DNA of 64,000 nt from Candidatus Rubrimentiphilum sp. (GTDB lineage: Bacteria > Vulcanimicrobiota > Vulcanimicrobiia > Vulcanimicrobiales > Vulcanimicrobiaceae). The notes under the pieces were generated by a model, which saw only the letters and a program-made list of their open reading frames with translations, was not told the DNA's origin and did no database searches. The translations under genes were made by a program, and so were the position numbers. Shown piece by piece: positions 23,582 to 32,117 of this stretch (position 1 is its first letter; each line of letters opens with the position of its first letter). The stretch lies in contig DASTDE010000001.1 in assembly GCA_035710515.1 (NCBI GenBank), positions 186,001 to 250,000 of the forward strand, in the 5' to 3' direction.

Positions 23582-24943
23582 TTGTACACGCCCCACACCA
23601 AAACCGATATCGCGCAGATGCTGCAGGCGATCGGCGTTGATTCGCTCGACGCGCTCCTGCCCGTTCCTGACGCGGTCAAGCTCCGCGAAAAGCTCGAGGT
23701 GGTGCCGGCGCTGCCGGAGTCGGAGATTGTGCGGCGCTTCGAAGAGCTGGCGCGCGAAAATGCGGGCGCGTCCTTCGTTTCATTTCTAGGCGCCGGAAGC
23801 TACCGGCACTACGCGCCGCCGGCCATAACGGCGCTTGCCATGCGCGGCGAGTTTCTGACGGCATACACGCCGTATCAAGCCGAAGTTTCGCAAGGCTACT
23901 TGCAAGCGATTTACGAGTGGCAGACTTACATCTGTTTGCTAACCGGCATGGACATCGCCAACGCCTCGGTTTACGACGGCGCGACCGCATTGGCCGAAGC
24001 CGCGATCATGGCGATCAATGCGAACGGGCGCCAGAAACTTCTGGTCTCGCGCGCGATTCATCCGAATTACCGTGCGGTTCTAAAAACCTATTGCAACGGG
24101 CTGGACGTGCAGATCGACGAGCTGCCGGTCGCGCCGGATGGCACGACCGACTTGAGCGAGCTAAGCCGTCGCGTCGCAAGCAAAGAGTACGCGTGCGTGG
24201 CAATCCAATCGCCGAACTTCTTCGGCGTAATCGATACGCCCGACTCGGCCGCGAAGGCCGCACTCAAGGAATCCGGGACGGTTCTTGTCGGCGTCGTCGC
24301 CGAAGCGCTCTCGCTGGGCGCATTGCAGACGCCGGCGCAATGGGGTGCGGAGATCGTCGTGGGCGAAGCGCAAAGCTTCGGCGTTCCGGTGGCATACGGC
24401 GGCCCGTACGTCGGCTTTATCGCTTCGACTACCGAACATCTGCGCCGTATCCCGGGCCGGCTCGCCGGGAAAACGGTTGATGCGAACGGCAGGGAGGGGT
24501 ATGTCCTTACCTTGCAGGCGCGCGAACAGCACATCCGGCGCGAACGCGCGACCTCGAACATCTGCACGAATCAAGCGCACTGCGCGCTGATCGCCACCAT
24601 TTACTTGGCGCTAGTTGGAAAAACCGGGCTGCGCGACATCGCGGCTGCGAATTTGCGGCGTGCACGCGAACTGGCTGCAGCCGTAAGTGCGATCGATGGG
24701 TGCTCGCTGCAATTCACCGCGCCGTATTTCAATGAGATCGTCGTGGACGTTCACCAGCCTGCGAAGCACGTACTTGAGAAACTCGAGCAGCGCGGAATTC
24801 TGGGTGGAGTCGACCTCGGACGCTACTATCCCGAATATGCGGATTGCATCCTGATGGCGGCGACCGAAATGACGACGACGGCCGACATCGATAAGCTCGC
24901 CAAAGCCCTACGAGAGAGCGTACATGCCCCAGCTCGCGTCTGA
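23582..24943 (+). CDS. gcvPA: Glycine dehydrogenase (decarboxylating) subunit 1
   Basis: 453 residues from TTG 23582, the N-terminal half of the P protein that is a separate gene in many bacteria. Motifs: SFLGAGSYRHYAPPAI, TAYTPYQAEVSQGYLQAIYEWQT and NASVYDGATALAEAA. It forms an alpha2-beta2 complex with GcvPB, which binds PLP. It ends 20 bases inside gcvPB. Length is normal (about 450). Confidence 0.95.
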   Translation: MYTPHTKTDIAQMLQAIGVDSLDALLPVPDAVKLREKLEVVPALPESEIVRRFEELARENAGASFVSFLGAGSYRHYAPPAITALAMRGEFLTAYTPYQAEVSQGYLQAIYEWQTYICLLTGMDIANASVYDGATALAEAAIMAINANGRQKLLVSRAIHPNYRAVLKTYCNGLDVQIDELPVAPDGTTDLSELSRRVASKEYACVAIQSPNFFGVIDTPDSAAKAALKESGTVLVGVVAEALSLGALQTPAQWGAEIVVGEAQSFGVPVAYGGPYVGFIASTTEHLRRIPGRLAGKTVDANGREGYVLTLQAREQHIRRERATSNICTNQAHCALIATIYLALVGKTGLRDIAAANLRRARELAAAVSAIDGCSLQFTAPYFNEIVVDVHQPAKHVLEKLEQRGILGGVDLGRYYPEYADCILMAATEMTTTADIDKLAKALRESVHAPARV

Positions 24944-26396
24944 TCATACGGCCTCGCCGCTAATCTTCGAATCGGGCCAGGACGGCCGCGCGAATCGCTA
25001 CTTCGGAGCGGAAGAACCACTGAAGAAGTACTTGCCCGCGACGGCGTTGCGCGACGATCTGCCGATTCCCGACAACAGCGAGATGGACGTCGTGCGCCAT
25101 TACACGCGGCTCTCGCAGCGAACGTTCGGCATCGACGTCGGGTTCTATCCGCTCGGCTCGTGCACGATGAAGTACAATCCGCGCGTTAACGACGCGATGG
25201 CGAGTCTGCCGGCGCTTCGCGATCTCCATCCGTATACGCCGGATGCTTTGGCGCAAGGCGCGCTGCGCATCATGTACGAGCTCGAGCGCAGCCTCTGCTC
25301 GCTCTTCGGCATGGCGGCATTTTCGCTGAATCCGGCGGCCGGCGCGCACGCCGAACTGGCCGCACTGCTGATTGCGAAGGCCTACTTTAAAGATCGCGGC
25401 GAGACGCATCGCGATAAAGTGATCGTCCCCGACACCGCGCACGGCACGAACCCGGCGTCCGCGGCGATGGTCGGCTTCAAAGTCATCTCGCTCAAGAGCG
25501 ACAAGCGCGGGCGCGTGAGCGTCGACGAAATCAAGAAGCATCTCGGACCTGACACCGCGGTCTGCATGATGACCAACCCGAACACGCTCGGCCTGTTCGA
25601 AGATCACGTCCACGAGATCACCAAAGCCGTGCACGAAGCGGGCGGCCTGTGCTACTACGACGGCGCCAATGCCAACGCGCTTATGGGCAACGCGCGGCCG
25701 GGCGACATGGGCTTCGATCTGATGCACCTCAATCTGCACAAGACGTTCACGATTCCGCACGGCGGCGGCGGTGCCGGCGCGGGGCCGCTCGGTGTAGCGA
25801 AGCATCTGATGGATTTCTTGCCCACGCCGTACGTGCGGAAGAAGGACGACTCGTTCTCGCTCGACTTCGATGTGCCCAAGAGCATCGGCCCGATGCGTTC
25901 GTTCTGGTCGAATTTCGCGCACGTCGTGCGCGCGCTAGCGTATATTTACGCCAACGGCGCGGACGGCCTTACAAAAGTTTCGCAACTGGCGGTGCTCAAC
26001 GCGAATTACCTGCGCGTGAAGATCCGGGAGTTCTTGGAGACGCCATACGACGAGATCTGCCGCCACGAGTTCGTCGCTTCAGCGCAAGAACTGAAGAAGA
26101 CGACCGGCGTGCGGGCCCTGGACATCGCCAAAGCGTTGCTCGACCGCGGCTACATGGCGCCGACGATCTATTTTCCGCTGATCGTGCCGGAGTGCTTGAT
26201 GATCGAGCCGACCGAAACTGAGTCGAAAGAAACGCTCGACGGATTCGTCGACGCGCTGCGCGACATCGTCGAAACGGCGAAGCGCGAACCGGAGAAAATC
26301 CTAGCCGCGCCAGAAACAACAGTTGTCGGCCGCCTGGACGAAACGCGCGCTGCCCGCCAACCCGACCTCAGGTGGCGCGCTAACTCAGCTTCTTGA
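24924..26396 (+). CDS. gcvPB: Glycine dehydrogenase (decarboxylating) subunit 2
   Basis: 490 residues from ATG 24924. The PLP lysine is in HLNLHKTFTIPHGGGGAG. GFYPLGSCTMKYNPR, SLNPAAGAHAELAALL and GTNPASAAMVGFKV are the other hallmarks. Decarboxylates glycine and loads the aminomethyl group on GcvH. With GcvT, GcvH and GcvPA the operon supplies every glycine cleavage subunit except lipoamide dehydrogenase. The C terminus has about 20 extra basic residues. Confidence 0.96.
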   Translation: MPQLASDHTASPLIFESGQDGRANRYFGAEEPLKKYLPATALRDDLPIPDNSEMDVVRHYTRLSQRTFGIDVGFYPLGSCTMKYNPRVNDAMASLPALRDLHPYTPDALAQGALRIMYELERSLCSLFGMAAFSLNPAAGAHAELAALLIAKAYFKDRGETHRDKVIVPDTAHGTNPASAAMVGFKVISLKSDKRGRVSVDEIKKHLGPDTAVCMMTNPNTLGLFEDHVHEITKAVHEAGGLCYYDGANANALMGNARPGDMGFDLMHLNLHKTFTIPHGGGGAGAGPLGVAKHLMDFLPTPYVRKKDDSFSLDFDVPKSIGPMRSFWSNFAHVVRALAYIYANGADGLTKVSQLAVLNANYLRVKIREFLETPYDEICRHEFVASAQELKKTTGVRALDIAKALLDRGYMAPTIYFPLIVPECLMIEPTETESKETLDGFVDALRDIVETAKREPEKILAAPETTVVGRLDETRAARQPDLRWRANSAS

Positions 26397-26932
26397 CGGC
26401 GTTCGTCCTGGCAGCGGCGATGGCCGTCGCACAACCAGCGCCTGCGCAAAATGCGGCCGAATCCGCGGCGCTCGCCCAAATCGTTCGGCGCGGCATAGTG
26501 GAAGCGCCGAACCATTTCTTGCGAATTCGCGGACGCCGTCTGGCCGATGGAGCGTATGCCGTCGCGATGCCGCTCGGACACGGGTTCTTCACTTGCAACA
26601 TCGTGGATATGTCCGACAACGTAGATTCTCATTGGGAACTTGTGTGCCGCTCGAAACCGCACCGCGAGTCCGCATACTATCTAGCGCCCGTTCTAAAGCG
26701 CGTAGTCTCAGCTAATATCCCGAAGATACTCGATGATTTTGAAAAAGACGACGATTCGGTCGGCGACCTGACATTAGGTTGGCAGCACACGATTGCGTAT
26801 CCGCTTGCAGTGTACGCAAAGGTTGAAACGATCTGGAAACCAGGACATGACGCGCACGGCGCGTTCAGTGCCGCGAACGGTTCATACTACGTCGTGCATA
26901 TCTCCGAAATTAGGGCACTCGTCGCCATGTGA
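26393..26932 (+). CDS. Secreted protein of unknown function
   Basis: 179 residues from TTG 26393 (TTGA overlap with gcvPB). There is a Sec-type signal peptide of about 18 residues (FVLAAAMAVAQPAPAQ). The mature part has two cysteines in a pattern that could form a disulfide (FFTCNIVDM and ELVCRSKP). It has a His/Arg-containing first half and an acidic middle (DDFEKDDDSVGD). No family recognised. Coupled to the pseudopilin gene (GTGA). Confidence 0.65.
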   Translation: MTAFVLAAAMAVAQPAPAQNAAESAALAQIVRRGIVEAPNHFLRIRGRRLADGAYAVAMPLGHGFFTCNIVDMSDNVDSHWELVCRSKPHRESAYYLAPVLKRVVSANIPKILDDFEKDDDSVGDLTLGWQHTIAYPLAVYAKVETIWKPGHDAHGAFSAANGSYYVVHISEIRALVAM

Positions 26933-27414
26933 ATGCGCAACGCGGCAACGCGCTGATCGAAGTCTTGGTCGTCGTCGCCATCATTCTAACCGTCTCGGCG
27001 ATCGCGTGGGGTTTTAGCACCGGCGATCGCATGTTTGCCGCGCAATCGGCAGCCACAATCTTTGACGTCCAGCTGGCGCACGCGCGCGCGATTGCAGCGA
27101 CGGGTGGAAGCGCCGCGACGCTCGTCTTCACCCCGGCCTCGCCAGGCCGGGGCACCCTCATTTCGCTGGCCCCCGACACCGACGGCGTGCCGCCGGAAAC
27201 ACTACGGGTGGACGTCTCCGAGACCTCGCTGGGCGCGCCGCCCTTCTCGCTGGCGATCGACCCGTCGGGGCACGCGACCGCCTCGCAACCCTGCCCGGCC
27301 GCAGGCGGCTACACGCTCACTTTCTCCGCCGGCCCGGCCTCCGCGAGCCGCTTCTTGCCGTGTCCGCTCGTGGTCGCCGGACCCCCCGAACCGCCTGGAA
27401 CCGTGCCGCCTTAG
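26929..27414 (+). CDS. Type II/IV-system pseudopilin-like protein (GspH/FimT type)
   Basis: 161 residues from GTG 26929. The prepilin signal RG-NALIEVLVVVAII has the Gly before the cleavage site and Glu at mature position 5, followed by an uninterrupted hydrophobic helix. The N is unusual at +1, where Phe or Met is normal. The C-terminal domain is Pro/Ala-rich with two cysteines (about residues 123 and 145) and matches the size of minor pseudopilins. No other secretion or pilus gene is nearby, so it must assemble with a system encoded elsewhere. Confidence 0.75.
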   Translation: MNAQRGNALIEVLVVVAIILTVSAIAWGFSTGDRMFAAQSAATIFDVQLAHARAIAATGGSAATLVFTPASPGRGTLISLAPDTDGVPPETLRVDVSETSLGAPPFSLAIDPSGHATASQPCPAAGGYTLTFSAGPASASRFLPCPLVVAGPPEPPGTVPP

Positions 27415-27438
27415 CAGGCTCTTCTTGGGCCCGTCCGC

Positions 27439-27444
27439 TATAAT
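27439..27444 (+). promoter_or_regulatory. TATAAT -10-like box before the Nudix gene
   Basis: A perfect TATAAT occurs 70 bases upstream of the Nudix ATG. No convincing -35 hexamer is found at 16-18 bases spacing, so it is only a candidate promoter for the Nudix-scpAB-nfo-dinB genes. Confidence 0.3.
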
Positions 27445-27456
27445 CGAAGTAATAGG

Positions 27457-27482
27457 AGGCGACCCCCAGGGGGACGCCTTTC
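27457..27482 (+). terminator. Perfect palindromic hairpin before the Nudix gene
   Basis: AGGCG-A-CCCCC-A-GGGGG-A-CGCCT followed by TTT is an almost fully paired stem with a tiny loop. It lies 43 bases after the pseudopilin stop, so it could terminate that transcript. Since it lies downstream of the TATAAT box, it could also be an attenuator in the next leader. The short U-run makes strong termination doubtful. Confidence 0.4.
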
Positions 27483-27513
27483 CGGTCCTCTAGGGGTTCT
27501 TTAGGGGCTTACG

Positions 27514-27993
27514 ATGCGAATCAAATACGAGGTTTCGGCAGGCGGACTCGTGCTTCGGCGGCGCGAGTCGGCTTACGATGCTTTGCTCATTGGGCGAGGC
27601 ACGCCGCGCATCTGGACGCTGCCCAAGGGGCACGTCGAAGCCAAGGAATCGCACGAGCAAGCCGCTCTGCGCGAGGTCCGTGAGGAGACCGGCTGCTGGG
27701 GTGAGATTGTCACCAAACTCAACGACATCGCCTACTGGTTTTACTTCAATCACCTCAAGCACAAAAAATCCGTCACGTTCTATTTGATGCGCTACCTCTC
27801 GGGCGATACGGCGAACCACGATCACGAAGTGGACGAAGCCCGCTGGTTCGACGTCGCCGCCGCGAAGCGGTCGCTCAAGTACGTCAACGAGAAGCGCCTG
27901 ATCGACATGGCGCAGGAATATCTCTTGGCCAATCCCACCGCATTTGGCGACGTGCCCGTCGTCGCGAGGGTTGCCGAGCAGCGTTCATCGTAA
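27514..27993 (+). CDS. Nudix hydrolase
   Basis: 159 residues from ATG 27514. The Nudix box is GHVEAKESHEQAALREVREE followed by TG, matching G-X5-E-X7-REUXEEXGU. The N-terminal strand region (YEVSAGGLVLRRRE) and TLPKG before the box are typical of the MutT/AP4A-hydrolase branch. It is likely to remove damaged nucleotides or dinucleoside polyphosphates; the substrate is not determinable. It is the first gene of a run through scpA, scpB, nfo and dinB. Confidence 0.92.
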   Translation: MRIKYEVSAGGLVLRRRESAYDALLIGRGTPRIWTLPKGHVEAKESHEQAALREVREETGCWGEIVTKLNDIAYWFYFNHLKHKKSVTFYLMRYLSGDTANHDHEVDEARWFDVAAAKRSLKYVNEKRLIDMAQEYLLANPTAFGDVPVVARVAEQRSS

Positions 27994-28002
27994 AGTAAGC
28001 TC

Positions 28003-28770
28003 GTGAACGACTCGGCGGCCCCGGCGGTTCTACCGCCCGAGGGCCTTGACGACAATGCGCTGCGCGTCAGCGTCGAAAATTTCGACGGCCCCCTCGACCT
28101 GCTGCTGCATCTGGTAAAAGAACGCCAGCTCGACATCGCCACGGTGCCGCTGGCGCTGGTGGCCGAACAATACTTGGCCTACATCTCGATGATGGAGAAT
28201 CTGGACGTCGAGGTCGCCGCGGAGTACTTGGTGATTGCCGCCACGCTGGTCTTCCTGAAATCGCGCGCGCTGCTGCCGCCGATCCCGGCCGAATTCTTGG
28301 AAGAGGGCGAGTCGCCGGAAGAAGTCGAGGAGCGGCTACGCCAGCGGCTCATCGCCTACTCGAAGTATCGCGAGGTGGGCGAGGATCTGCGCCAGCGGCA
28401 GTTCGAAGCGTCGTCATACTTTTTTCGCGATCTCGGCGACCCGCACAGCGAACTCCGCCAGCGTTATCGCGTCGACCCCAATCGTTTGACGCACGCGTTT
28501 CTGACAATGCTGCAAAGCGCGCGTCCGGAGAAGCGCACGATCGCGCGCGAGCGTCTGACCCTGGTGGCTTCGATGGATTACATCGTGCGTCGCGTGCGCG
28601 AATCGCGCGAGGTGCTCTTCTCGACGATCTGCAAAGAACTTGGCATGACGCGGGAATCGATCGTGGTTGCGTTTCTGGCGATCCTGGAGCTGGTGCGGCG
28701 CAAGCGGCTGGCCTTCGATCAGCAGGCGCCCTTCGATGACATCCGGCTCTTCATGGTGGCCAAACCGTGA
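28003..28770 (+). CDS. scpA: Segregation and condensation protein A
   Basis: 255 residues from GTG 28003. ScpA is the kleisin that bridges SMC heads. The family opening (VSVENFDGPLDLLLHLVKERQLD) and MMENLDVEVAAEYLVIAATLVFLKSRALLP are clear (both read in parts). The C-terminal winged helix that touches the SMC cap includes EVLFSTICKELGMTRESIVVAFLAILELVRRKRL. It overlaps scpB by four bases (GTGA). Confidence 0.95.
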   Translation: MNDSAAPAVLPPEGLDDNALRVSVENFDGPLDLLLHLVKERQLDIATVPLALVAEQYLAYISMMENLDVEVAAEYLVIAATLVFLKSRALLPPIPAEFLEEGESPEEVEERLRQRLIAYSKYREVGEDLRQRQFEASSYFFRDLGDPHSELRQRYRVDPNRLTHAFLTMLQSARPEKRTIARERLTLVASMDYIVRRVRESREVLFSTICKELGMTRESIVVAFLAILELVRRKRLAFDQQAPFDDIRLFMVAKP

Positions 28771-29339
28771 ACGGGGAGATCGATCGCTTGCAGCGTCCCA
28801 TCGAAGCGTTGCTCTTCGTCGCGAGCGAGGCGCTTCCGATTAAGGAGATTGCCAAACTCACGCGCGCTGAAGAGACGGACGTCGCGACGGTGTTGCAACG
28901 CATCGAGGCGGAGTATGCCGATCGGGGAATCGTCTTGCGCCAGGTTGCCGGCGGGTATCGTTTTGCAACTGCGCCATCTGCGCGCGACGTCGTCGAGGCG
29001 TACCTGCTTCCGCCGCGCAGCAATCTCTCGACGCCAGCCCTCGAGACGCTCGCGATCGTCGCGTATCTTCAGCCGGTTACCAAGAGCGAGATCGAAGCGA
29101 TTCGCGGCGTAGACTCCGACAGCGTCGTTTCGACACTGCTCGATCGCGTGTTTATCGCCGAAGCCGGACGCAAAGACGTCGTCGGCAGGCCACTGCTGTA
29201 CAAGACGACACCGGAGTTTTTAGAGTCGTTCGGCTTGCGTTCGCTCGACGATCTTCCGCCGATGGAATTGGAGCAAGGCCAGCCGCTCGAGCTCGGCCTG
29301 CTCACCGCCAACCTGACGGCAGCCGCGCCGGCGGAATAA
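28767..29339 (+). CDS. scpB: Segregation and condensation protein B
   Basis: 190 residues from GTG 28767. ScpB dimers bind ScpA with two winged-helix domains. Recognisable are the opening PIEALLFVASEALPIKEIAKL, YRFATAPSARDVVEAYL and the family motif LSTPALETLAIVAYLQPVTKSEIEAIRGVDSDSVV (read in parts). It is stoichiometrically coupled to scpA. The stop is three bases before nfo. Confidence 0.95.
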   Translation: MNGEIDRLQRPIEALLFVASEALPIKEIAKLTRAEETDVATVLQRIEAEYADRGIVLRQVAGGYRFATAPSARDVVEAYLLPPRSNLSTPALETLAIVAYLQPVTKSEIEAIRGVDSDSVVSTLLDRVFIAEAGRKDVVGRPLLYKTTPEFLESFGLRSLDDLPPMELEQGQPLELGLLTANLTAAAPAE

Positions 29340-29342
29340 GAC

Positions 29343-30194
29343 GTGCGAATCGGCGTGCACGTGCGCGTTGGCGCCGGCTACGCGGCGGCGATCGAGTACG
29401 CAAAACGCGTCAAGTGCAGCGCGATTCAAATCTTCTCGAGCAATCCGCGCAGCTATCGCACGAGCCCGGTCAACCGGCCGGCACTCGAAGCCTTCCGCAA
29501 GATGCGGATCGACGCCGGCATCGAGCCGTGCGTGATTCACACGCCGTACCTTATCAATCTCGCCAGCGTTAACGAAAAAATTGCGGCCGGATCGCTGGCG
29601 CTGCTGCGTTTCGATCTGGAGGCCGCCGAAGCGGGCGGCATCGCGTACGTCAACACGCATTTGGGTTCGTACGGCAAGCGCGATCGAAATGAAGGATTCG
29701 TTCAAGCCTGCCGTTTGTTAGAACAAGCGCTCGGGGGAATTGCGCCGGGCGTAATGCTCGTTATGGAAAACTCAGCCGGCGCCGGATCGCTCGCCGGCGG
29801 TACGCTGGAAGAACTCGGGCGTTTCATCAAAACGATCGGCCATCCGCAACTCGGCGTGTGTCTGGACACGGCGCATGCGTGGGCGGCGGGCTATGAAATC
29901 AACTCGCAGCGCGGCGTCGACGACTTCATCTATGACGCGGCGGAACAAATCGGCCTTGATCGCATTCCGTTGTTTCATTTCAACGACACGGAAGTGCCGC
30001 TGGGCGGAAACCGCGACCGCCATCATCACATCGGCGAAGGTCTCATCGGATTCGACGGATTTCGCGCGTTGGCAGCGCGGCCGGAACTGCGCGACAAGAC
30101 CGCCATTCTCGAAACGCCGGGAGAAGAAGCCGACGATATCCGCAACGTCGAGACGATCCGCGCGATATTCAAGGGCGCCGGCCACGAAATATGA
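29343..30194 (+). CDS. nfo: Endonuclease IV (deoxyribonuclease IV)
   Basis: 283 residues from GTG 29343. This TIM-barrel AP endonuclease with three zincs nicks abasic sites. Ligand-bearing stretches: GVHVRVGAGY, IQIFSSNPRSY, CVIHTPYLINLAS, NTHLGSYGKRD, LVMENSAGAGS, CLDTAHAWAAGY, FHFNDTEVPLGGNRDRHHHIGEG and ILETPGEEADD (the longer ones read in parts). Its stop TGA overlaps an ATG that begins the ancestral, now truncated dinB start. Confidence 0.95.
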   Translation: MRIGVHVRVGAGYAAAIEYAKRVKCSAIQIFSSNPRSYRTSPVNRPALEAFRKMRIDAGIEPCVIHTPYLINLASVNEKIAAGSLALLRFDLEAAEAGGIAYVNTHLGSYGKRDRNEGFVQACRLLEQALGGIAPGVMLVMENSAGAGSLAGGTLEELGRFIKTIGHPQLGVCLDTAHAWAAGYEINSQRGVDDFIYDAAEQIGLDRIPLFHFNDTEVPLGGNRDRHHHIGEGLIGFDGFRALAARPELRDKTAILETPGEEADDIRNVETIRAIFKGAGHEI

Positions 30195-30250
30195 TAGCGC
30201 ACTTCGATATCGACGCGTTCTACGCGAGCGTCAATAGTGTGTCATGGTGA
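30191..30250 (+). pseudogene. dinB: Truncated dinB start (first copy), cut off by a repeat element
   Basis: ATG 30191 overlaps the nfo stop as ATGA and reads MIAHFDIDAFYASV, the exact dinB N terminus. It then runs into repeat sequence (NSVSW) and stops at 30250. The functional dinB start is repeated 198 bases downstream. The overlap with nfo marks this as the original start, left behind when the element and a second start arrived. Confidence 0.85.
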
Positions 30251-30388
30251 GCCTGTCGAACCACGGCCGAGCGAGCGTAGCGAGACGAGGCCCGCGGGAG
30301 GGGTGGTTTGCAGGCCTCGTCAAGCTCGGCCGCCCTTCGACTTCGCATTTCGCCAAGAGCGAAATGCTACGCTCAGGATGACAAGCTT
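30233..30388 (+). repeat. Dispersed repeat, copy 3: palindromic element splitting dinB
   Basis: 156 bases bounded by TGTCATGGTGAGCCTGTCGA on the left and GCTCAGGATGACA on the right, which are inverted versions of the family core. The interior folds back: GGCCGAG (30265-30271) pairs CTCGGCC (30325-30331), and GACGAGGC (30284-30291) pairs GCCTCGTC (30314-30321). Two copies of the dinB start flank it, sharing an identical 24-base stretch (30209-30232 and 30407-30430). The AGGA of its right end lies 12 bases before the dinB GTG. Confidence 0.85.
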
Positions 30389-31453
30389 GTGATTGCGCAT
30401 TTTGACATCGACGCGTTCTACGCGAGCGTCGAGATTCGCGACAATCCCGATTTGCGCGGCAAGCCGGTGGCTGTGGCAGGATCGAGCCGTCGCGCAGTCG
30501 TGCTTACTGCTTCATACGAAGCGCGGCCCTACGGAGTGAAATCCGCGGTGCCGTTGTACCGTGCGCTGGAGGCATGTCCCGATTTGATCGTCGTGCCGCC
30601 GAACATGCAGAAGTACCGTGAAATCTCCCGCCAGATTTTTTCGATTCTGGAGCGGCGCGGCGGCCCAGTGCAAGGTTTGTCGATGGATGAAGCGTTTGTT
30701 GATCTCGGCGATTGTACGACCGAAGCCGCCGGCGAAATAGCGCAAGGGATCCGGCGCGAGATTCTGGATGAAGTTGGATTGACGGTGAGTGCCGGTGTGG
30801 CGAGCGGCAAGATGGTCGCGAAGATTTTATCGGACTCGTGCAAACCCAACGGTTTGCAAACGCTCGCGCCGGGACGTGAAGCGGAATTCTTGGCGCCACT
30901 GCCGGTTGGGCGGCTGTGGGGAGTGGGGCCAAAGACGCAAGCTCGACTGATGGAACGCGGCATCGCGACTATCGGCGACGTCGCCGCGCTCTCCGACGAG
31001 CGCGTGCGCGCGATCTTCGGCTCCTGGGGAATGGAGCTGCGCGATCTTGCGCGCGGCATCGATCGCCGCCCCGTCGATCCCGAACGCGAAACGAAATCGA
31101 TCTCAACCGAGGAGACGTTCGAATACGACGTTCGGGATGAAAACCAATTGCGGGAAGTCTTGCGCGAACAAGCGCTCGAGCTTGCTCAGTCGCTCGAGCG
31201 CGAAGGTTTGTCGGCGTGCACGATCGGCATTAAGATAAAACGCGCCGACTTTCGCATCATCGTCCGGCAAACGAATCTAGCGGAACCCACGATGGACGCC
31301 CGGCAAATCTATGTTTCGGCCGTGCACTGCCTACGCCGTGCTGACATAGAACGCACGCCGGTGCGCCTGCTGGGAACGCGCGTCGCTTCACTTGTCCACG
31401 GCGAGCCGAAACAACAGAATCTCTTCATAAGTAGTACGACTCCGGGAGGATAA
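30389..31453 (+). CDS. dinB: Y-family DNA polymerase IV
   Basis: 354 residues from GTG 30389, the in-frame start that restores the family N terminus VIAHFDIDAFYASVEIRDNP. Catalytic carboxylates are in FDIDAFYASVE and SMDEAFVDLG. SYEARPYGVKSAVPL and LWGVGPKTQARLMERGI (helix-hairpin-helix region) follow, then the little-finger domain. It performs error-prone translesion synthesis. The frame is open back to 30308, but that part is repeat DNA. The usual C-terminal beta-clamp peptide may be PKQQNLF (about residue 344). Confidence 0.94.
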   Translation: MIAHFDIDAFYASVEIRDNPDLRGKPVAVAGSSRRAVVLTASYEARPYGVKSAVPLYRALEACPDLIVVPPNMQKYREISRQIFSILERRGGPVQGLSMDEAFVDLGDCTTEAAGEIAQGIRREILDEVGLTVSAGVASGKMVAKILSDSCKPNGLQTLAPGREAEFLAPLPVGRLWGVGPKTQARLMERGIATIGDVAALSDERVRAIFGSWGMELRDLARGIDRRPVDPERETKSISTEETFEYDVRDENQLREVLREQALELAQSLEREGLSACTIGIKIKRADFRIIVRQTNLAEPTMDARQIYVSAVHCLRRADIERTPVRLLGTRVASLVHGEPKQQNLFISSTTPGG

Positions 31454-31455
31454 CC

Positions 31456-31779
31456 ATGATTGTCGCTACGACCGAAAACATTGCCGGCTACTGCGTCAAG
31501 GAGACAAAGGGCCAAGTCTTTGGGGTAGTCGTTCGCAGCCGCGGACTGGGCGGAAACATTGTCGCTATGCTGCGCTCGATTATGGGCGGCGAGATTTTCG
31601 AGTACACGCAGCTGCTTGAAGAAACGCGCCGTCACGCGATCGACCGCATGGTGGCGAGCGCGCAAGCGATGGGCGCCGACGGCGTCGCCATGATGCGCTT
31701 CGATTCTTCGGAGATGGGTTCGACGATGACCGAAGTCGTGGCGTACGGTACAGCCGTTACGCTGACGCCGGTTCAGTAA
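31456..31779 (+). CDS. YbjQ/UPF0145 family protein
   Basis: 107 residues of the YbjQ family: ENIAGYCVKETKGQVFGVVV, then RSIMGGEIFEYTQLLEETRRHAIDRMVASAQAMGADGVAMMRFDSS (read in parts), the central block that defines it. Members form pentamers and are annotated as heavy-metal-binding on structural grounds; no function is established. It begins two bases after dinB and shares its last base with the next start. Confidence 0.9.
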   Translation: MIVATTENIAGYCVKETKGQVFGVVVRSRGLGGNIVAMLRSIMGGEIFEYTQLLEETRRHAIDRMVASAQAMGADGVAMMRFDSSEMGSTMTEVVAYGTAVTLTPVQ

Positions 31780-32069
31780 TGCTGCGCGCGATACTCATCT
31801 TGATTGGGCTCGTGCTGCTGGGATGCGGGCTTTTCGTATTGCGGTTTTCGGCCGTGGCTGCGTTCCCGCCGCTGGCGGGCGGCGTGCTGCTGTTGCTTGG
31901 AACGCTATTCGAAGGGCGCTACCGCCCGCGCGTTCGTTCGGGCGCCGATGGTTGGGAACCGACCGGTGAACGCTTCATCGATCCCGGCACGGGCAAACTT
32001 GTCGACGTCGTTTACAATCCGAAAACCGGCGAGCGCGAGTACAAGGATGTTCCGCCAAGCGGTCAGTAG
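31779..32069 (+). CDS. Two-helix membrane protein with soluble tail
   Basis: 96 residues. Two helices, LRAILILIGLVLLGCGLFVL and VAAFPPLAGGVLLLLGTLF, are followed by a polar tail of about 50 residues with ERFIDPGTGKLVDVVYNP, a pattern seen in small membrane proteins of unknown function. Coupled to the YbjQ gene (A of the ATG shared with the stop), which suggests a joint role. Confidence 0.7.
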   Translation: MLRAILILIGLVLLGCGLFVLRFSAVAAFPPLAGGVLLLLGTLFEGRYRPRVRSGADGWEPTGERFIDPGTGKLVDVVYNPKTGEREYKDVPPSGQ

Positions 32070-32076
32070 CGCGCAC

Positions 32077-32117
32077 CCTTCGTTACCTCAGGGTCCTTCG
32101 ATACCTCAGGATGACAT
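32077..32117 (+). repeat. Dispersed repeat, copy 4
   Basis: CCTTCGTTACCTCAGGGTCC, then TTCGATACCTCAGGATGACAT, belongs to the same family in the variant with GATACCTCA instead of GACAGGCTCA. It fills the space between the membrane protein stop and the end of the convergent acetyltransferase gene at 32118. Confidence 0.75.

Noticed and set aside
24960-25922. 320-codon antisense frame within gcvPB
   Set aside because: A shadow of a highly conserved enzyme gene; no start signal or similarity.
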